Positions 42,410 to 51,607 of a stretch of DNA of 64,000 nucleotides are shown here, piece after piece. The position numbers and the translations under genes were made by a program. The first letter of the stretch is position 1; each line of letters begins with the position of its first letter. The notes beneath the pieces are model-generated. The model ran no database searches. It saw nothing but the letters and a program-made list of their open reading frames with translations, and had not been told where the DNA came from. Origin of the DNA: Brevibacterium aurantiacum (GTDB lineage: Bacteria > Actinomycetota > Actinomycetes > Actinomycetales > Brevibacteriaceae); assembly GCF_900169065.1 (NCBI RefSeq), contig NZ_FXZB01000001.1, positions 303,730-367,729 of the forward strand, given 5' to 3'.

Positions 42410-43357
42410 CTACCGCGCCCGAGGGTGCGAGGTCGCGTACACTTCCCGCAATGTTTCCTCCGACACCTTGGTGTAGATCTGCGTGGTAGTGACTGAGGCG
42501 TGTCCCAGCAGTTCTTGGACAACGCGGATATCGGCCCCGCCTTCGAGCAGGTGTGTCGCAAACGAGTGTCGGAACGTATGCGGTGACACCTCGGCCTCCA
42601 GCCCCGCCAGTTCCCCGGCGTCCTTGACGATCTGCCACGCGGTCTGGCGTGAGAGGCGAGTTCCCCGGGCGTTGAGGAACAGGGCCCCGGCCGGTGCCGA
42701 TGATCTGGCCTTCGCGGCCATGCTCGGCCTGGTCCGTGATACCCAGGCGCCCAGAGCGGTGGCGGCGTGGGAACCGAAGGGCACGATCCGTTCCTTCCCG
42801 CCCTTGCCGTAGAGGCGCACGAGGCTGGTCTCGAGGTCGAGATCGTCGAGATCGACACCGACGGCCTCGGAGATCCTCGCCCCGGTCGCATAGAGCAGCT
42901 CGAGCAGTGCGGCCGCACGGATCTGCGCGGGTTCCTCACCGCCGGTGGTTGCCAGCATCGCCTCGATATCGTCTAAGGACAGAGCCTTGGGCAGACGCAG
43001 CCCTTCCTGCGGTGGGCTGACCTCGGAGGCCGGATCTGTGGCCGCCAGTCCCTCACCGAGGGCGAATCCGTGGAACCGGCGCACCGCGACGAGTGCTCGT
43101 GCTCGGGTCCGTGGCGCCAGGTTCTCATCGAGGAGGTGAAGCGCAAAGGCTTCGACGTGGGTGCGTTCGACCTCGCCGAGGTGGCTCATCCCCTGCCCGT
43201 TGAGCCAGGTGCCGTACCTGGCGAGGTCACGGGCGTAGGCGTCGATGGAGTTTCGCGAGAGCCCACGTTCGAAGCGCAGCGAGTTCAGGTACGTCTCAAA
43301 CGCACGGGCCAGCGACGCCGGAAGTTCGGGGAGAAGTTCGGCACCGTGCCGGGCCAT
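42410..43357 (-). CDS. xerD: Tyrosine recombinase XerD
   Basis: A 315-residue site-specific recombinase. The N-terminal core-binding domain (about 12-100) precedes the catalytic domain with the full active set: Arg in [10 protein letters not shown], Lys in [13 protein letters not shown], His-x-x-Arg in [11 protein letters not shown], His in [13 protein letters not shown] and its Tyr nucleophile. With XerC it resolves chromosome dimers at dif. Position in a housekeeping train with parA-scpAB (as Rv1701) supports the cellular role rather than a phage integrase. Confidence 0.94.
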   Translation of the reverse strand: MARHGAELLPELPASLARAFETYLNSLRFERGLSRNSIDAYARDLARYGTWLNGQGMSHLGEVERTHVEAFALHLLDENLAPRTRARALVAVRRFHGFALGEGLAATDPASEVSPPQEGLRLPKALSLDDIEAMLATTGGEEPAQIRAAALLELLYATGARISEAVGVDLDDLDLETSLVRLYGKGGKERIVPFGSHAATALGAWVSRTRPSMAAKARSSAPAGALFLNARGTRLSRQTAWQIVKDAGELAGLEAEVSPHTFRHSFATHLLEGGADIRVVQELLGHASVTTTQIYTKVSEETLREVYATSHPRAR

Positions 43358-43366
43358 GGCGTGCCC

Positions 43367-44014
43367 TCAGGCCTGCGGTCGGCCGTCGATGAGGCGGCGG
43401 GGCGCGTCGACGCTGCGAGTCCTGGTGGGTTCGCCGGCGGCTTCTGCGCGCAGGATGCGGGCGACCTGCAGGATGGCCAGCTGTGCGATCGCGTTTGTGA
43501 TCTCACCGGCGCTGACAGCGTCGAGTGCCTCGTCGAGACTGGCCCACCGGAATTTGAAGCCGGCTTCCTCTTCGCTGCGTTCGTGCCGGTCTTCGTCGGC
43601 GATGAGTTCGAAGTCCCGGGCCAGGTACAGCCGGATCGTCTCGCTGCTGCCGCCGGGCGTCAGACAGGAGTCGGTGAGGACCTCCCAGCGGGCGGCCCTC
43701 AGATCGGCTTCCTCAGCCAGTTCCCGCTGGGCCGCGGCGAAGGGTTCCTCGTCGGGCACATCGAGGAGACCGGCCGGTACTTCCCAGAGCCTGGCCCGAA
43801 CAGGGTGGCGGTACTGCTGGATGAGCAGGATCCGCTCCTGCTCATCCACGCACGCGATCGCCACAGCACCGGTGTGAGACATCATGTCGCGCACCAGCCC
43901 GGTTGCTTCGGGCAGGTCGAAGGTCTCGCGTCGGATGTTCCACACCGCACCGTGGTAGACGACCTCGGAGTCGGTGATGTCCGGCGTATAGGCTTCGTCG
44001 CGCAGATCGCTCAC
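43367..44014 (-). CDS. Nudix hydrolase, ADP-ribose pyrophosphatase-like
   Basis: A 215-residue protein with a Nudix box around GLLDVPDEEPFAAAQRELAEEADL (about 90-113), holding the REL-x-EE metal ligands; the usual Gly after EE is Ala. The N-terminal strand pattern and AVAIACVDEQERILLIQQYRHPV fit ADP-ribose pyrophosphatases (Rv1700 at the same position). It probably clears ADP-ribose or related nucleoside diphosphates in the cytosol. It is 11 bases after pyrG and 9 before xerD. Confidence 0.9.
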   Translation of the reverse strand: MSDLRDEAYTPDITDSEVVYHGAVWNIRRETFDLPEATGLVRDMMSHTGAVAIACVDEQERILLIQQYRHPVRARLWEVPAGLLDVPDEEPFAAAQRELAEEADLRAARWEVLTDSCLTPGGSSETIRLYLARDFELIADEDRHERSEEEAGFKFRWASLDEALDAVSAGEITNAIAQLAILQVARILRAEAAGEPTRTRSVDAPRRLIDGRPQA

Positions 44015-44025
44015 GTTGGTCCTGA

Positions 44026-45720
44026 CTACTTCTGGGCCTTCAGCGCCGCTGCCACGAGTCCGGAGAACAGCGGGTGGGGCTTGGTCGGACGTGACTTGAG
44101 CTCGGGGTGAGCCTGTGTCGCCACGTAGTAGGGGTGCTCAGATTCCGGCAGCTCCACGAATTCGACGAGTTCACCGCTGGGTGAGGTGCCCGAGAACCGG
44201 AGACCGGCCTTGGCCAGATCCTCGCGGTAGGAGTTGTTGACCTCGTAGCGGTGACGGTGACGTTCGGTGATGAGCGTCGAGTCGTAGACTCCGGCGACGA
44301 CGCTGCCTTCGTCGAGCTTCGCCTCGTAGGTGCCCAGGCGCATGGTACCGCCCAGGTCGCCTTCGCCTTCGACGATGGAGAGCTGCTCGGCCATCGTCGC
44401 GATGACGGGGACCTGTGTCTCGGGGTCGAACTCGGAGGACGAGGCATCGGCGATTCCGGCGATGTTGCGGGCGTACTCGATGACCATGCACTGCAGGCCC
44501 AGGCACAGTCCCAGGGTCGGGATGCCGTTGGTGCGTGCGTACTTCAGCGCACCGAGTTTGCCTTCGATGCCGCGGATGCCGAATCCGCCGGGCACGCAGA
44601 TCGCGTCGAGGCCCGAGAGCTTCTCAGCCGCGCCGTCCTCGGATTCGCAGTCATCGGACTGGATCCATTCGACCTTGACGCGAGCGTCGTTGGCGAAGCC
44701 GCCGTGACGCAGCGCTTCGGTCACGGACAGGTAGGCGTCGGGCAGGTCGATGTACTTGCCGACGATGCCGATGCGCACATGGTGTGCGGGATTGTGGACG
44801 CGTTCGAGTACCCAGTCCCACTTCGTCCAGTCGACGTCGCGGAAGGGCAGGTTGAGACGACGGATCACGTAGACGTCGAGGCCTCCGTCGTGGAGGACCT
44901 TCGGGATGTCGTAGATGCTCGGTGCGTCCACGCAGGACACGACCGCGTCGGATTCCACGTCGCAGGAAGAGGCGATCTTCGTGCGGATCGAGTCGGGCAG
45001 CTCACGGTCGGAGCGCAGCACGATCGCGTCGGGCTGGATGCCGATCGAGCGCAGTGCGGCCACCGAGTGCTGCGTCGGCTTCGTCTTCAGCTCACCGGAG
45101 GGTCCCAGGTAGGGCACGAGTGAGACGTGGATGAAGAAGACGTTGTCGCGGCCGATGTCGTGTCGGACCTGACGTGCTGCTTCGAGGAAGGGCTGGGATT
45201 CGATGTCGCCGACGGTGCCGCCGATTTCGGTGATGATGACATCGGGACGTTCCTCGACAGGACGTTCGGCCTGGGCCCGCATCCGTGATTTGATCTCATC
45301 GGTGATGTGCGGGATGACCTGCACGGTGTCACCGAGGTAGGCACCACGACGTTCCTTGGCGATGACCGAGGAGTAGACCTGTCCGGTCGTCACATTGGCC
45401 GCGCCGTCGAGGTTGACGTCGAGGAATCGTTCGTAGTGGCCGATGTCGAGATCGGTCTCAGCACCGTCTTCGGTGACGAAGACCTCACCGTGCTGGAAGG
45501 GATTCATTGTTCCCGGATCCACATTGAGATAGGGATCCAGCTTCTGCATTGCTACCGAGAGTCCGCGCTGAGTGAGCAGGTGACCGAGGCTCGAAGCCGT
45601 CAGTCCCTTGCCCAACGAAGAGGCAACGCCTCCCGTGACGAAGATGTGCTTTGCCGTATTTGTGCCGCCTGGGCCAGTTCGATTCACCACGGGATTTGAT
45701 TCTATCAAAGTCCGGCTCAC
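44026..45720 (-). CDS. pyrG: CTP synthase
   Basis: A 564-residue enzyme that makes CTP from UTP, ATP and glutamine. The synthase domain opens with [23 protein letters not shown] (about 24-46) and has [16 protein letters not shown]. The glutaminase domain has the Cys in [16 protein letters not shown] (about 402) and the His/Glu pair in [18 protein letters not shown]. The 20-residue N-terminal extension is common in actinobacteria. It overlaps the upstream glycosyltransferase stop by 4 bases. CTP supplies the lipid and nucleic acid pathways in the same train. Confidence 0.97.
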   Translation of the reverse strand: MSRTLIESNPVVNRTGPGGTNTAKHIFVTGGVASSLGKGLTASSLGHLLTQRGLSVAMQKLDPYLNVDPGTMNPFQHGEVFVTEDGAETDLDIGHYERFLDVNLDGAANVTTGQVYSSVIAKERRGAYLGDTVQVIPHITDEIKSRMRAQAERPVEERPDVIITEIGGTVGDIESQPFLEAARQVRHDIGRDNVFFIHVSLVPYLGPSGELKTKPTQHSVAALRSIGIQPDAIVLRSDRELPDSIRTKIASSCDVESDAVVSCVDAPSIYDIPKVLHDGGLDVYVIRRLNLPFRDVDWTKWDWVLERVHNPAHHVRIGIVGKYIDLPDAYLSVTEALRHGGFANDARVKVEWIQSDDCESEDGAAEKLSGLDAICVPGGFGIRGIEGKLGALKYARTNGIPTLGLCLGLQCMVIEYARNIAGIADASSSEFDPETQVPVIATMAEQLSIVEGEGDLGGTMRLGTYEAKLDEGSVVAGVYDSTLITERHRHRYEVNNSYREDLAKAGLRFSGTSPSGELVEFVELPESEHPYYVATQAHPELKSRPTKPHPLFSGLVAAALKAQK

Positions 45721-46853
45721 GAATCCGACGATTCGGCGACTTCGGCGTAGAGATCAAGCAGAGTCGCAGAGATCGCGGCCCCGTTGTTCACGTCGATGAC
45801 GCGCTTCTTCGCGGCTACAGCCTGCGATCCGCGTCCGGCTGGGTCGTCGATAAGATGATTGATCTCACTCAGAAGTGCGTCCGTGTCGTCGGCGGCAACG
45901 GCCTTCGCCGCCGCGCCCCAGATGCCTGCACGTCGTGTGTTGCCGATGAAGACTGCCGGCTTCGACAGCTGCATGAGGTCCTCATGGCTGAGGCCGGTCA
46001 TGGTCTCGCTGGCGATGACGACGTCCGCGGCTGCTGCCACGTCGACGAGGTCACTGGCGGGGGCGACGATGACGTGTCGGTCTGCGAAGGCGGACTCGAT
46101 CGTGCTCCGGTCCTTGCCGGTGCCGGTGAGCACCGTGACGACGGGACGTCCGGGCCGTTTCGTGTTGATCTGGTCGGCGGCGTCGAGGACGGTGGCCAGT
46201 GCCGTGTGGTCGCGCAGGGCGATGGGGCTGGCGACCATCCAGGTGCCCTCTTCGACGCCGAGTTCCTTGCGCACCTGTGCGCGCGGTGTCCTGACGGTGA
46301 GGTCGACGTCGATGTCCGGGTGGACGAGTTCGGCCCGTTCGACGACGGGGACCTTCTCCCCGAAGTAGTCGACGACGGGTTCGGTGGTGCCCAGGATCGC
46401 GGTCGCGGTGCGGCCCACGATCTCGGCGCCGGTCTTCTCGATGACGTTGGCCGCGTCGAAGGACTCGACCGTTGCGACGACCTTCGGGTGCAGGCGGGCC
46501 GGGAGGCCGGTGAAGGCCAGGCCGGCGAGCGTCGCGGCGTGCAGTCCGTGGGCGTGGACGATGTCCACGTGCTGGTAGTACTTGTGCAGAGTGAATGCGG
46601 TGTTGGGATCTGCCAGCGTGAAGCGTCGTCTGGCCGCGAGTTCGATCTCACGGAAGTTGTCTGCCAGTTCCTCGGGGACTCCGAAGGTGCCCAACAGCGA
46701 ACGGTGGGCGGCGACCGCTACCTTGAAGCCTGCGCGCAGATGCCCGAGCACTGCGAGTTTCGCCACTTCGACAACGGGACCCGTAGTTTCGGCGAGCACA
46801 TGCAGAATCCTCGTGTCTGCGCTGAGTGGGTGGACCTCGCCGGATTCGCTCAT
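45717..46853 (-). CDS. GT-B fold glycosyltransferase
   Basis: A 378-residue protein with GT-B features. The N-terminal Rossmann half has [34 protein letters not shown] and [19 protein letters not shown]. The C-terminal half has [17 protein letters not shown] and a degenerate nucleotide-sugar E-x7-E-like region ([28 protein letters not shown]). The active-site pattern is less typical than in the next gene, so it may be a partner or a divergent enzyme. It overlaps pyrG by 4 bases and lies downstream of another glycosyltransferase and MurJ. Sugar and acceptor are unknown. Confidence 0.8.
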   Translation of the reverse strand: MSESGEVHPLSADTRILHVLAETTGPVVEVAKLAVLGHLRAGFKVAVAAHRSLLGTFGVPEELADNFREIELAARRRFTLADPNTAFTLHKYYQHVDIVHAHGLHAATLAGLAFTGLPARLHPKVVATVESFDAANVIEKTGAEIVGRTATAILGTTEPVVDYFGEKVPVVERAELVHPDIDVDLTVRTPRAQVRKELGVEEGTWMVASPIALRDHTALATVLDAADQINTKRPGRPVVTVLTGTGKDRSTIESAFADRHVIVAPASDLVDVAAAADVVIASETMTGLSHEDLMQLSKPAVFIGNTRRAGIWGAAAKAVAADDTDALLSEINHLIDDPAGRGSQAVAAKKRVIDVNNGAAISATLLDLYAEVAESSDS

Positions 46854-46886
46854 TTCCTCATCCTTTTCATTAGATCGACGCTGCTT

Positions 46887-48059
46887 CTACCCTACCTGGG
46901 AGGGCATGAGTTCCGTGTATATGCCCACCAGTTCTTTGGCCACTTCCCTCTCATCGGGAAGTTGCGCTCCACGAGACTGGGCGCGTGCGGCCAGTTCGGC
47001 CCGGCGGGTGGGATCGGTGGCCAGTTCGGCAATGGCTGCGGCCAGTCCGGTGTCATCATCGCTGTCGATGAGAATGCCCGCGTCGCCGACGAGTTCCGTC
47101 GTTCCACCGGTGCTCGTGGCGATGATGGCCTGCCCGGAGATCAGCGCCTCCTGCAGCACGAGGGCACGGGCCTCCCAGACGCTGGTGAGGACGTAGAGAT
47201 CGGCGGCCGCATTGAGTGCCGCGACGTCATCACGCGGGCCCAGGAAATGCAGAGCCGGAATCGCCGAGGTGGCCGCGAGGCTCTCGTACTGCCCCTGCAC
47301 TTCGTCGAGGACGGTGGGGTCCGCGGCTCCCGCGATGAGGACGACAAGCTCCGGTGTCGTTCGGTCCGAGGCCACAGTTGATACCTGTGCATCGCCGAGG
47401 TGGCCCAACGCCCTGATCAGCATCGGATAGTTCTTCTGTGGTGCGACACGCCCGACGGCGAGCACGATGACGGTCTCAGGTCCGAACCCGAATTCCTCGC
47501 CCAGGGCTGCACGGGTGGCCAGGACAGCCTCGGCGGGGACGGGGTGAACCTCCGGGGCCGCGACGGGCAGGAACCGGGCGTCGACGGCGCCGAGCTCTCG
47601 GGCTCGGTCCACGAGGTCGGTGCTCGCCCCCAGCGTCAGGTCCGCGCCCTTGGCCAGCAGGGTCTCGATGCCGGTTTCGACGGTGCCGCGCAGGCCGTGG
47701 CCGCTGGCCTGGTTGTGCAGGCTGATGATGAGGCGGGGACGGCGTCGAGCGGTGCGGACGGACAGGAGAGCGACGAAGCCGGCCCGGAAGCCGTGAGCGT
47801 GGACGATATCGGCATCAAAGCTGCCGATGAGACTGCGCAGGCGGATGATCAGCGCGGCATCACGGACACCGATTCCGGTGCCCATGTCGAGGGCGGCGAA
47901 GCGAACACCGGGCAATGAGGAGAAACCGAAGTGTTCGTCGGTGGAGGCGGGTCCGATGATTCCGATCTCATGGCCGGCCGCGGCGACATCTCTGGCCAGT
48001 GCCTTCACATGGGTGCCGACTCCCCCGGTCGATGTACCGAGCACGTAGACGATTCTCAT
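46887..48059 (-). CDS. Glycosyltransferase family 4 protein
   Basis: A 390-residue GT-B enzyme. The N-terminal RIVYVLGTSTGGVGTHVKALARDVAAAGHEIGIIGP and DIVHAHGFRAG, then VILAVGRVAPQKNYPMLIRAL (about 205), and the C-terminal sugar-nucleotide site SVWEARALVLQEALISGQAIIATSTGGTTELV (E-x7-E) are classic for GT4. It works in the cytosol on a lipid- or glycan-linked acceptor. Its start overlaps the murJ stop by 4 bases, arguing that murJ and this enzyme act in one pathway. Confidence 0.9.
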   Translation of the reverse strand: MRIVYVLGTSTGGVGTHVKALARDVAAAGHEIGIIGPASTDEHFGFSSLPGVRFAALDMGTGIGVRDAALIIRLRSLIGSFDADIVHAHGFRAGFVALLSVRTARRRPRLIISLHNQASGHGLRGTVETGIETLLAKGADLTLGASTDLVDRARELGAVDARFLPVAAPEVHPVPAEAVLATRAALGEEFGFGPETVIVLAVGRVAPQKNYPMLIRALGHLGDAQVSTVASDRTTPELVVLIAGAADPTVLDEVQGQYESLAATSAIPALHFLGPRDDVAALNAAADLYVLTSVWEARALVLQEALISGQAIIATSTGGTTELVGDAGILIDSDDDTGLAAAIAELATDPTRRAELAARAQSRGAQLPDEREVAKELVGIYTELMPSQVG

Positions 48060-49789
48060 CTCTCATCCTCATTCTCTTTGGGAGTGATCGGTGGGGCGGC
48101 CTGGACGGCAGGGTCAGTCTGTTCGGCCAGGTCGGGGCCACCTCGGCGACCGGCGAGCACCGTTCGCACCTCGGAGATGAACCCTTTGTCGAGGACGACG
48201 ATCGCTGCGAAGATCGCGCAGCCGATGAGCGCGGAGATCACGCCGTTGGCCACCGAGGACAGTGCGTCGATGCCCACAGGCCCCGCCAACCAATGCGAGA
48301 CCAGCGCGCCGGCAACCGACGCGAGAGCAGCGGCAACCAGAGACAGCAGGCCTCGGCGCAGCACTCTGTGAAGCCCGGCAGGCCCCAGCACCCGCCGCAT
48401 CGAGGTCAGCAGGAAACCTCCGGCGACGCTCATGCCGATTGCGTAGCCGATGCAGATGGAGACCAGCGTCAGCCCGTCATCGCCGTCGGCGTTGATGACC
48501 AAGACTGCCAACAGCATTCCGACGATGACAAGCAACCAGCCAGTCGTCGTCGCCACCGCTGAATGACGCGAATGTTCCAGCGCGTAGAACACGCGGGTGC
48601 CCCAGGCGACGAAGGACCAGCCAGGCACCGCAAGAGCCATGACCATGATCGCCTGACTCATTGCGTCGAAGGGCGCATCTCCGCCTTCGCCTGCGGCATC
48701 GATGGCGGTGAAGAACGTCTGCAGAGGCCCTGCCGCGCTGACGAGGATGACCGTGCCCAGCAGACCGATACTGATGATCAGCGCGGTTGTCGTCGAGGTC
48801 AGACGTCGCAGTTGAACTCCGGCATTGCCTCTATCCGTATCGCTGGCATCGGGGTCTTTGGAACGAGCGACCCAGGACGACAGGGATGGGAAGACCACCG
48901 TGGCGACTGTCACCGCGAGGACACCGTAGGGCAGAAGATAGACGGCGTTGATGTAGCTGAAGAGAACGAAAGTACCCTCGCCACCGGAATGGTTCGACAG
49001 GAGCATGGTTGCCAACATCGCGGCCTGCTGTGCCAGCAGCGCCGCCATGCCTGCACCGGCCAGCCGAAGAGCCCGCTGAGCGACTCCGGGTGGGAAACTC
49101 CAGGTGGGCCTGATGCGCAGTCCAGTGGTGCGCATGGGCAGAGCCAACGGCAGCGCCAGAGCAGCGACGCCGATGGTCGTGCCCCAGCCCAACCAGCCGA
49201 TGTGGTCCCGCCAGGATTCGTCGGAGCCGCCGACCATGTTGTAGGCGATGTAGCAGCCGATGACGACGAGGCTGGACAGCAGCGGCGCAAAGGCCGGCCA
49301 GATGAACTTTCGATGCGCCTGGAGCACACCGGTGAGCACGGCCCCGATGCCGTAGAGCACCAGTTGGGGCGAGAACATGAGCAGGAACACGACAGTCGCC
49401 TCGAGTTGCGCTGTCTTGTCGACATCGGTGCCGATCAGCAAGCTTGCGATCGGGTGCGCGAAGACCGCGAGAATGATGCTCAACGGCAGCGTCACTGAGA
49501 CTGCCCAGGTCAGCAGCGCCGAGGCGATCCGACCTGCCGTCTCCTTGTCCGATCGGGCCAGAGGAATCGCGAGCAGAGGGATGACGGCACCCGCCAGGGC
49601 ACCACCTGCGACGACTTCGAAGAGGATGTTGGGAACCAAATTCGCGGTCTGGTAGGCGTTGCCGACCGACCCGGCGCCCACATTGGGCGAGAATACGAGC
49701 CACCTCAGGAACCCGACGAGTCGGGTGAAGAGGGTGATGACCGAGACGAGCAGCGCCGCGGAGGCGAAGACTCGAACCACCTTATTCAC
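48056..49789 (-). CDS. murJ: MurJ/MviN-family lipid-linked precursor flippase
   Basis: A 577-residue membrane protein with about 14 helices and the MurJ start (TLFTRLVGFLRWLVFS, then NAYQTANLVPNILFEVVAGGALAGAVIPL). The two Arg residues of helix 1 are kept. The Arg-rich PNLLRRL segment of E. coli MurJ reads PNILFEV here, so one central-cavity Arg appears to be missing. MurJ proteins flip lipid II for peptidoglycan. Actinobacteria usually have another MurJ near oriC, so this copy may flip a different undecaprenyl-linked glycan. It is flanked by a WecA/MraY-like gene and two glycosyltransferases with 4-base overlaps. Confidence 0.88.
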   Translation of the reverse strand: MNKVVRVFASAALLVSVITLFTRLVGFLRWLVFSPNVGAGSVGNAYQTANLVPNILFEVVAGGALAGAVIPLLAIPLARSDKETAGRIASALLTWAVSVTLPLSIILAVFAHPIASLLIGTDVDKTAQLEATVVFLLMFSPQLVLYGIGAVLTGVLQAHRKFIWPAFAPLLSSLVVIGCYIAYNMVGGSDESWRDHIGWLGWGTTIGVAALALPLALPMRTTGLRIRPTWSFPPGVAQRALRLAGAGMAALLAQQAAMLATMLLSNHSGGEGTFVLFSYINAVYLLPYGVLAVTVATVVFPSLSSWVARSKDPDASDTDRGNAGVQLRRLTSTTTALIISIGLLGTVILVSAAGPLQTFFTAIDAAGEGGDAPFDAMSQAIMVMALAVPGWSFVAWGTRVFYALEHSRHSAVATTTGWLLVIVGMLLAVLVINADGDDGLTLVSICIGYAIGMSVAGGFLLTSMRRVLGPAGLHRVLRRGLLSLVAAALASVAGALVSHWLAGPVGIDALSSVANGVISALIGCAIFAAIVVLDKGFISEVRTVLAGRRGGPDLAEQTDPAVQAAPPITPKENEDER

Positions 49790-50655
49790 ACGACCTCGCG
49801 GCCGAAGGCGTCGATCTCTCGCAGTCCCGGAGTGGATTCGATGATCGAGGTGAAGGAGACCTTCTCGCTGAGCAGGGTGAGACCGACCAGTCCGGTGAGA
49901 ACCAGCGCACGCTGCTTGGCCGTGGAGTTCTCGACCAGGATCGTGCCCAGAGCCGCACCGAGTGCGTTGGCGCCGGTGTCGCCGAGCATGACGGCACCGT
50001 CGAGGTCATCGGGCCAGGCCGCCGTGCTGGCCCCGGCGATGGCCGCACCGGGTGCCCAGGTCAGGCCATGTCTGTGGGGCATGAAGGCCAACGTCAGCAG
50101 TCCCGCCTTGAGCGCACGTCCGGGGCGCAGATCGAGCAGATTGAACAGGTTCGCGGTGCCGGCGATGACTCCCCCGGTGACGACGACGTCGACCGTGGAC
50201 CCCCACCATGTCTGGGCTTCGGTCGTCCGATGGGAAGAGAACAGCCCGTGGTTGTTTCGACCGGTGCGCAGGATCGTCGCTGCGGCGATCGAGGCCAAGG
50301 GGATGCCGATGACCTTGATCGCACCGGTGGTGATCTCGCCGCGGGACAGAGCCTCGAGATGGCCACGCAGTCCCTTCGAATCCCCGGATTCGAGGAAGTC
50401 ATCGACCGCACCCAGGCCGCCGGAAACTGTGGTCACCAGCAGAGTGGCCGCGCGCTGGCGTGGTTCTTCGATGAGGAGGCTGCCGGCGACCAGTCCGGCG
50501 GTGACGGCCGGGCCTTCGACGAGGGAGACGTCATTTCCGGCATGGTTGGTGCGCACCACCTTGTCATGGGTGCGCAGCTTCGAGTTGAGGATGGCTCTGG
50601 TCGCCGTGTAGCCGACGAGGCCGGCGACGGCGGAGCTGACGAGTGAGCGGATCAT
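49786..50655 (-). CDS. MraY/WecA-superfamily-like membrane protein with altered catalytic motif
   Basis: A 289-residue membrane protein with about 8-10 helices. Three regions resemble polyprenyl-phosphate phosphoglycosyltransferases: GGLGAVDDFLES (Asp-Asp motif), ANLFNLLDLRPGRALKAG (in place of NxxNxxDGLDGL) and GAVMLGDTGANALGAALG (GDTGS-like). The DLRPGR change removes part of the canonical DGLDG segment, so activity may differ. I use ATG 50655 (MIRSLVSS); the open frame upstream reaches into the steB end. It lies 1 base after steB and overlaps murJ by 4. A lipid-carrier-primed glycan pathway is the likely setting. Confidence 0.78.
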   Translation of the reverse strand: MIRSLVSSAVAGLVGYTATRAILNSKLRTHDKVVRTNHAGNDVSLVEGPAVTAGLVAGSLLIEEPRQRAATLLVTTVSGGLGAVDDFLESGDSKGLRGHLEALSRGEITTGAIKVIGIPLASIAAATILRTGRNNHGLFSSHRTTEAQTWWGSTVDVVVTGGVIAGTANLFNLLDLRPGRALKAGLLTLAFMPHRHGLTWAPGAAIAGASTAAWPDDLDGAVMLGDTGANALGAALGTILVENSTAKQRALVLTGLVGLTLLSEKVSFTSIIESTPGLREIDAFGREVV

Positions 50656-50656
50656 C

Positions 50657-51607
50657 TCAGTCCTTTCCGGGCATGATCTCTTCGGCGTCATCGGAGAAGC
50701 CGTAGTGGCCGTGGGTTCCGGCTTCGCCTGCAGCAAGGGCTCGCACAGTGATGACGGCTCCGGCTCCCAGGCCGAGTCCGTCGACGGTGCTGGCTCGCGA
50801 CTTCTCCGTCCGGAGGATCGAGACGAGTCCGTTCTGGGCCGAACCGGCGTCTCCTGCCACGACCACGGACTTCGAGTCCGAGGTCAGCGCATTGACGAAG
50901 TCGGTGATGAGGGTCCGGTTGGCCTTGTCATCGGTCGCTTCGGGGCTGGGTTCGGTCTCGTCGGCGAGCTTTGAGTTCTCGTCATCGATAACGACGAAGA
51001 GCGGGGTGGGCTTGTGGTCGGTGTCGGTGCGCAGTCGGCCCGCGTCGACGAAGGCATCGAAGATTCCGGAGGACTTCTTCTCCGCAGCGTCCCGGTCCTC
51101 GCTGTCCTCGAGCATCGAGGCGTTGCCGGTCAGGGCGATGACGAGGGCGGCCCGCAGTGCTGTCGAATCGTCCTTGGGCAGACTCGGAACCGAGGCCCGC
51201 AGGATCTTGAGGAACTCTTCGGAGTCCGCCAGCGACAGGGTGTTGTCGACGAAGGAGACGTCTCCGCCGATCTTGCCGCCTGCTTCCTTGATCCGGTTGG
51301 TGACCTCTTCGACCTGCTCAGGATCGGCATTGGGTGCACCGATGATGCTGACGTCCTTACCTTCGAGTGTGTCGCCGATGAGTTCGGGGGCGGCGGAGGT
51401 CACGAAGTCGTTCTGCTTGTCGATGTTGCCGTTGGCGGCATCGATCTTCGCGCGCAGGTCGTCACGGTCGGCCCGCAGTGAGTCGACCTGACTCTGCAGG
51501 GACTCACCGATCGGCTCCTTCAGCGGTCCGGCGCCCAGGACGATCCCCACCGCCAGGGCGAGGAAGACCGAGACGAGGGAGACGAGGTGGTAACGAAAAT
51601 CAATCAC
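50657..51607 (-). CDS. steB: SteB/MctB-family cell-separation protein (copper transporter family name)
   Basis: A 316-residue protein with one N-terminal membrane helix (MIDFRYHLVSLVSVFLALAVGIVLGAG), a coiled coil (about 36-70) and an extracytoplasmic alpha/beta domain. The start is diagnostic for the Rv1698 (MctB) family. In M. tuberculosis it was first linked to copper, and in Corynebacterium the homolog SteB works with SteA in septal cell separation. The steA-steB order is kept here with an 8-base overlap. Confidence 0.9.
   Translation of the reverse strand: MIDFRYHLVSLVSVFLALAVGIVLGAGPLKEPIGESLQSQVDSLRADRDDLRAKIDAANGNIDKQNDFVTSAAPELIGDTLEGKDVSIIGAPNADPEQVEEVTNRIKEAGGKIGGDVSFVDNTLSLADSEEFLKILRASVPSLPKDDSTALRAALVIALTGNASMLEDSEDRDAAEKKSSGIFDAFVDAGRLRTDTDHKPTPLFVVIDDENSKLADETEPSPEATDDKANRTLITDFVNALTSDSKSVVVAGDAGSAQNGLVSILRTEKSRASTVDGLGLGAGAVITVRALAAGEAGTHGHYGFSDDAEEIMPGKD

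Noticed and set aside
42410..43357. XerD considered as a prophage or island integrase
   Set aside because: It lies in a conserved housekeeping order with parA-scpAB, with no phage genes or attachment repeats nearby.
45651..47381. 576-codon plus-strand open frame opposite two glycosyltransferases
   Set aside because: It is the shadow of two real genes; the product is low-complexity Gly/Asp/Arg-rich and has no domain pattern.
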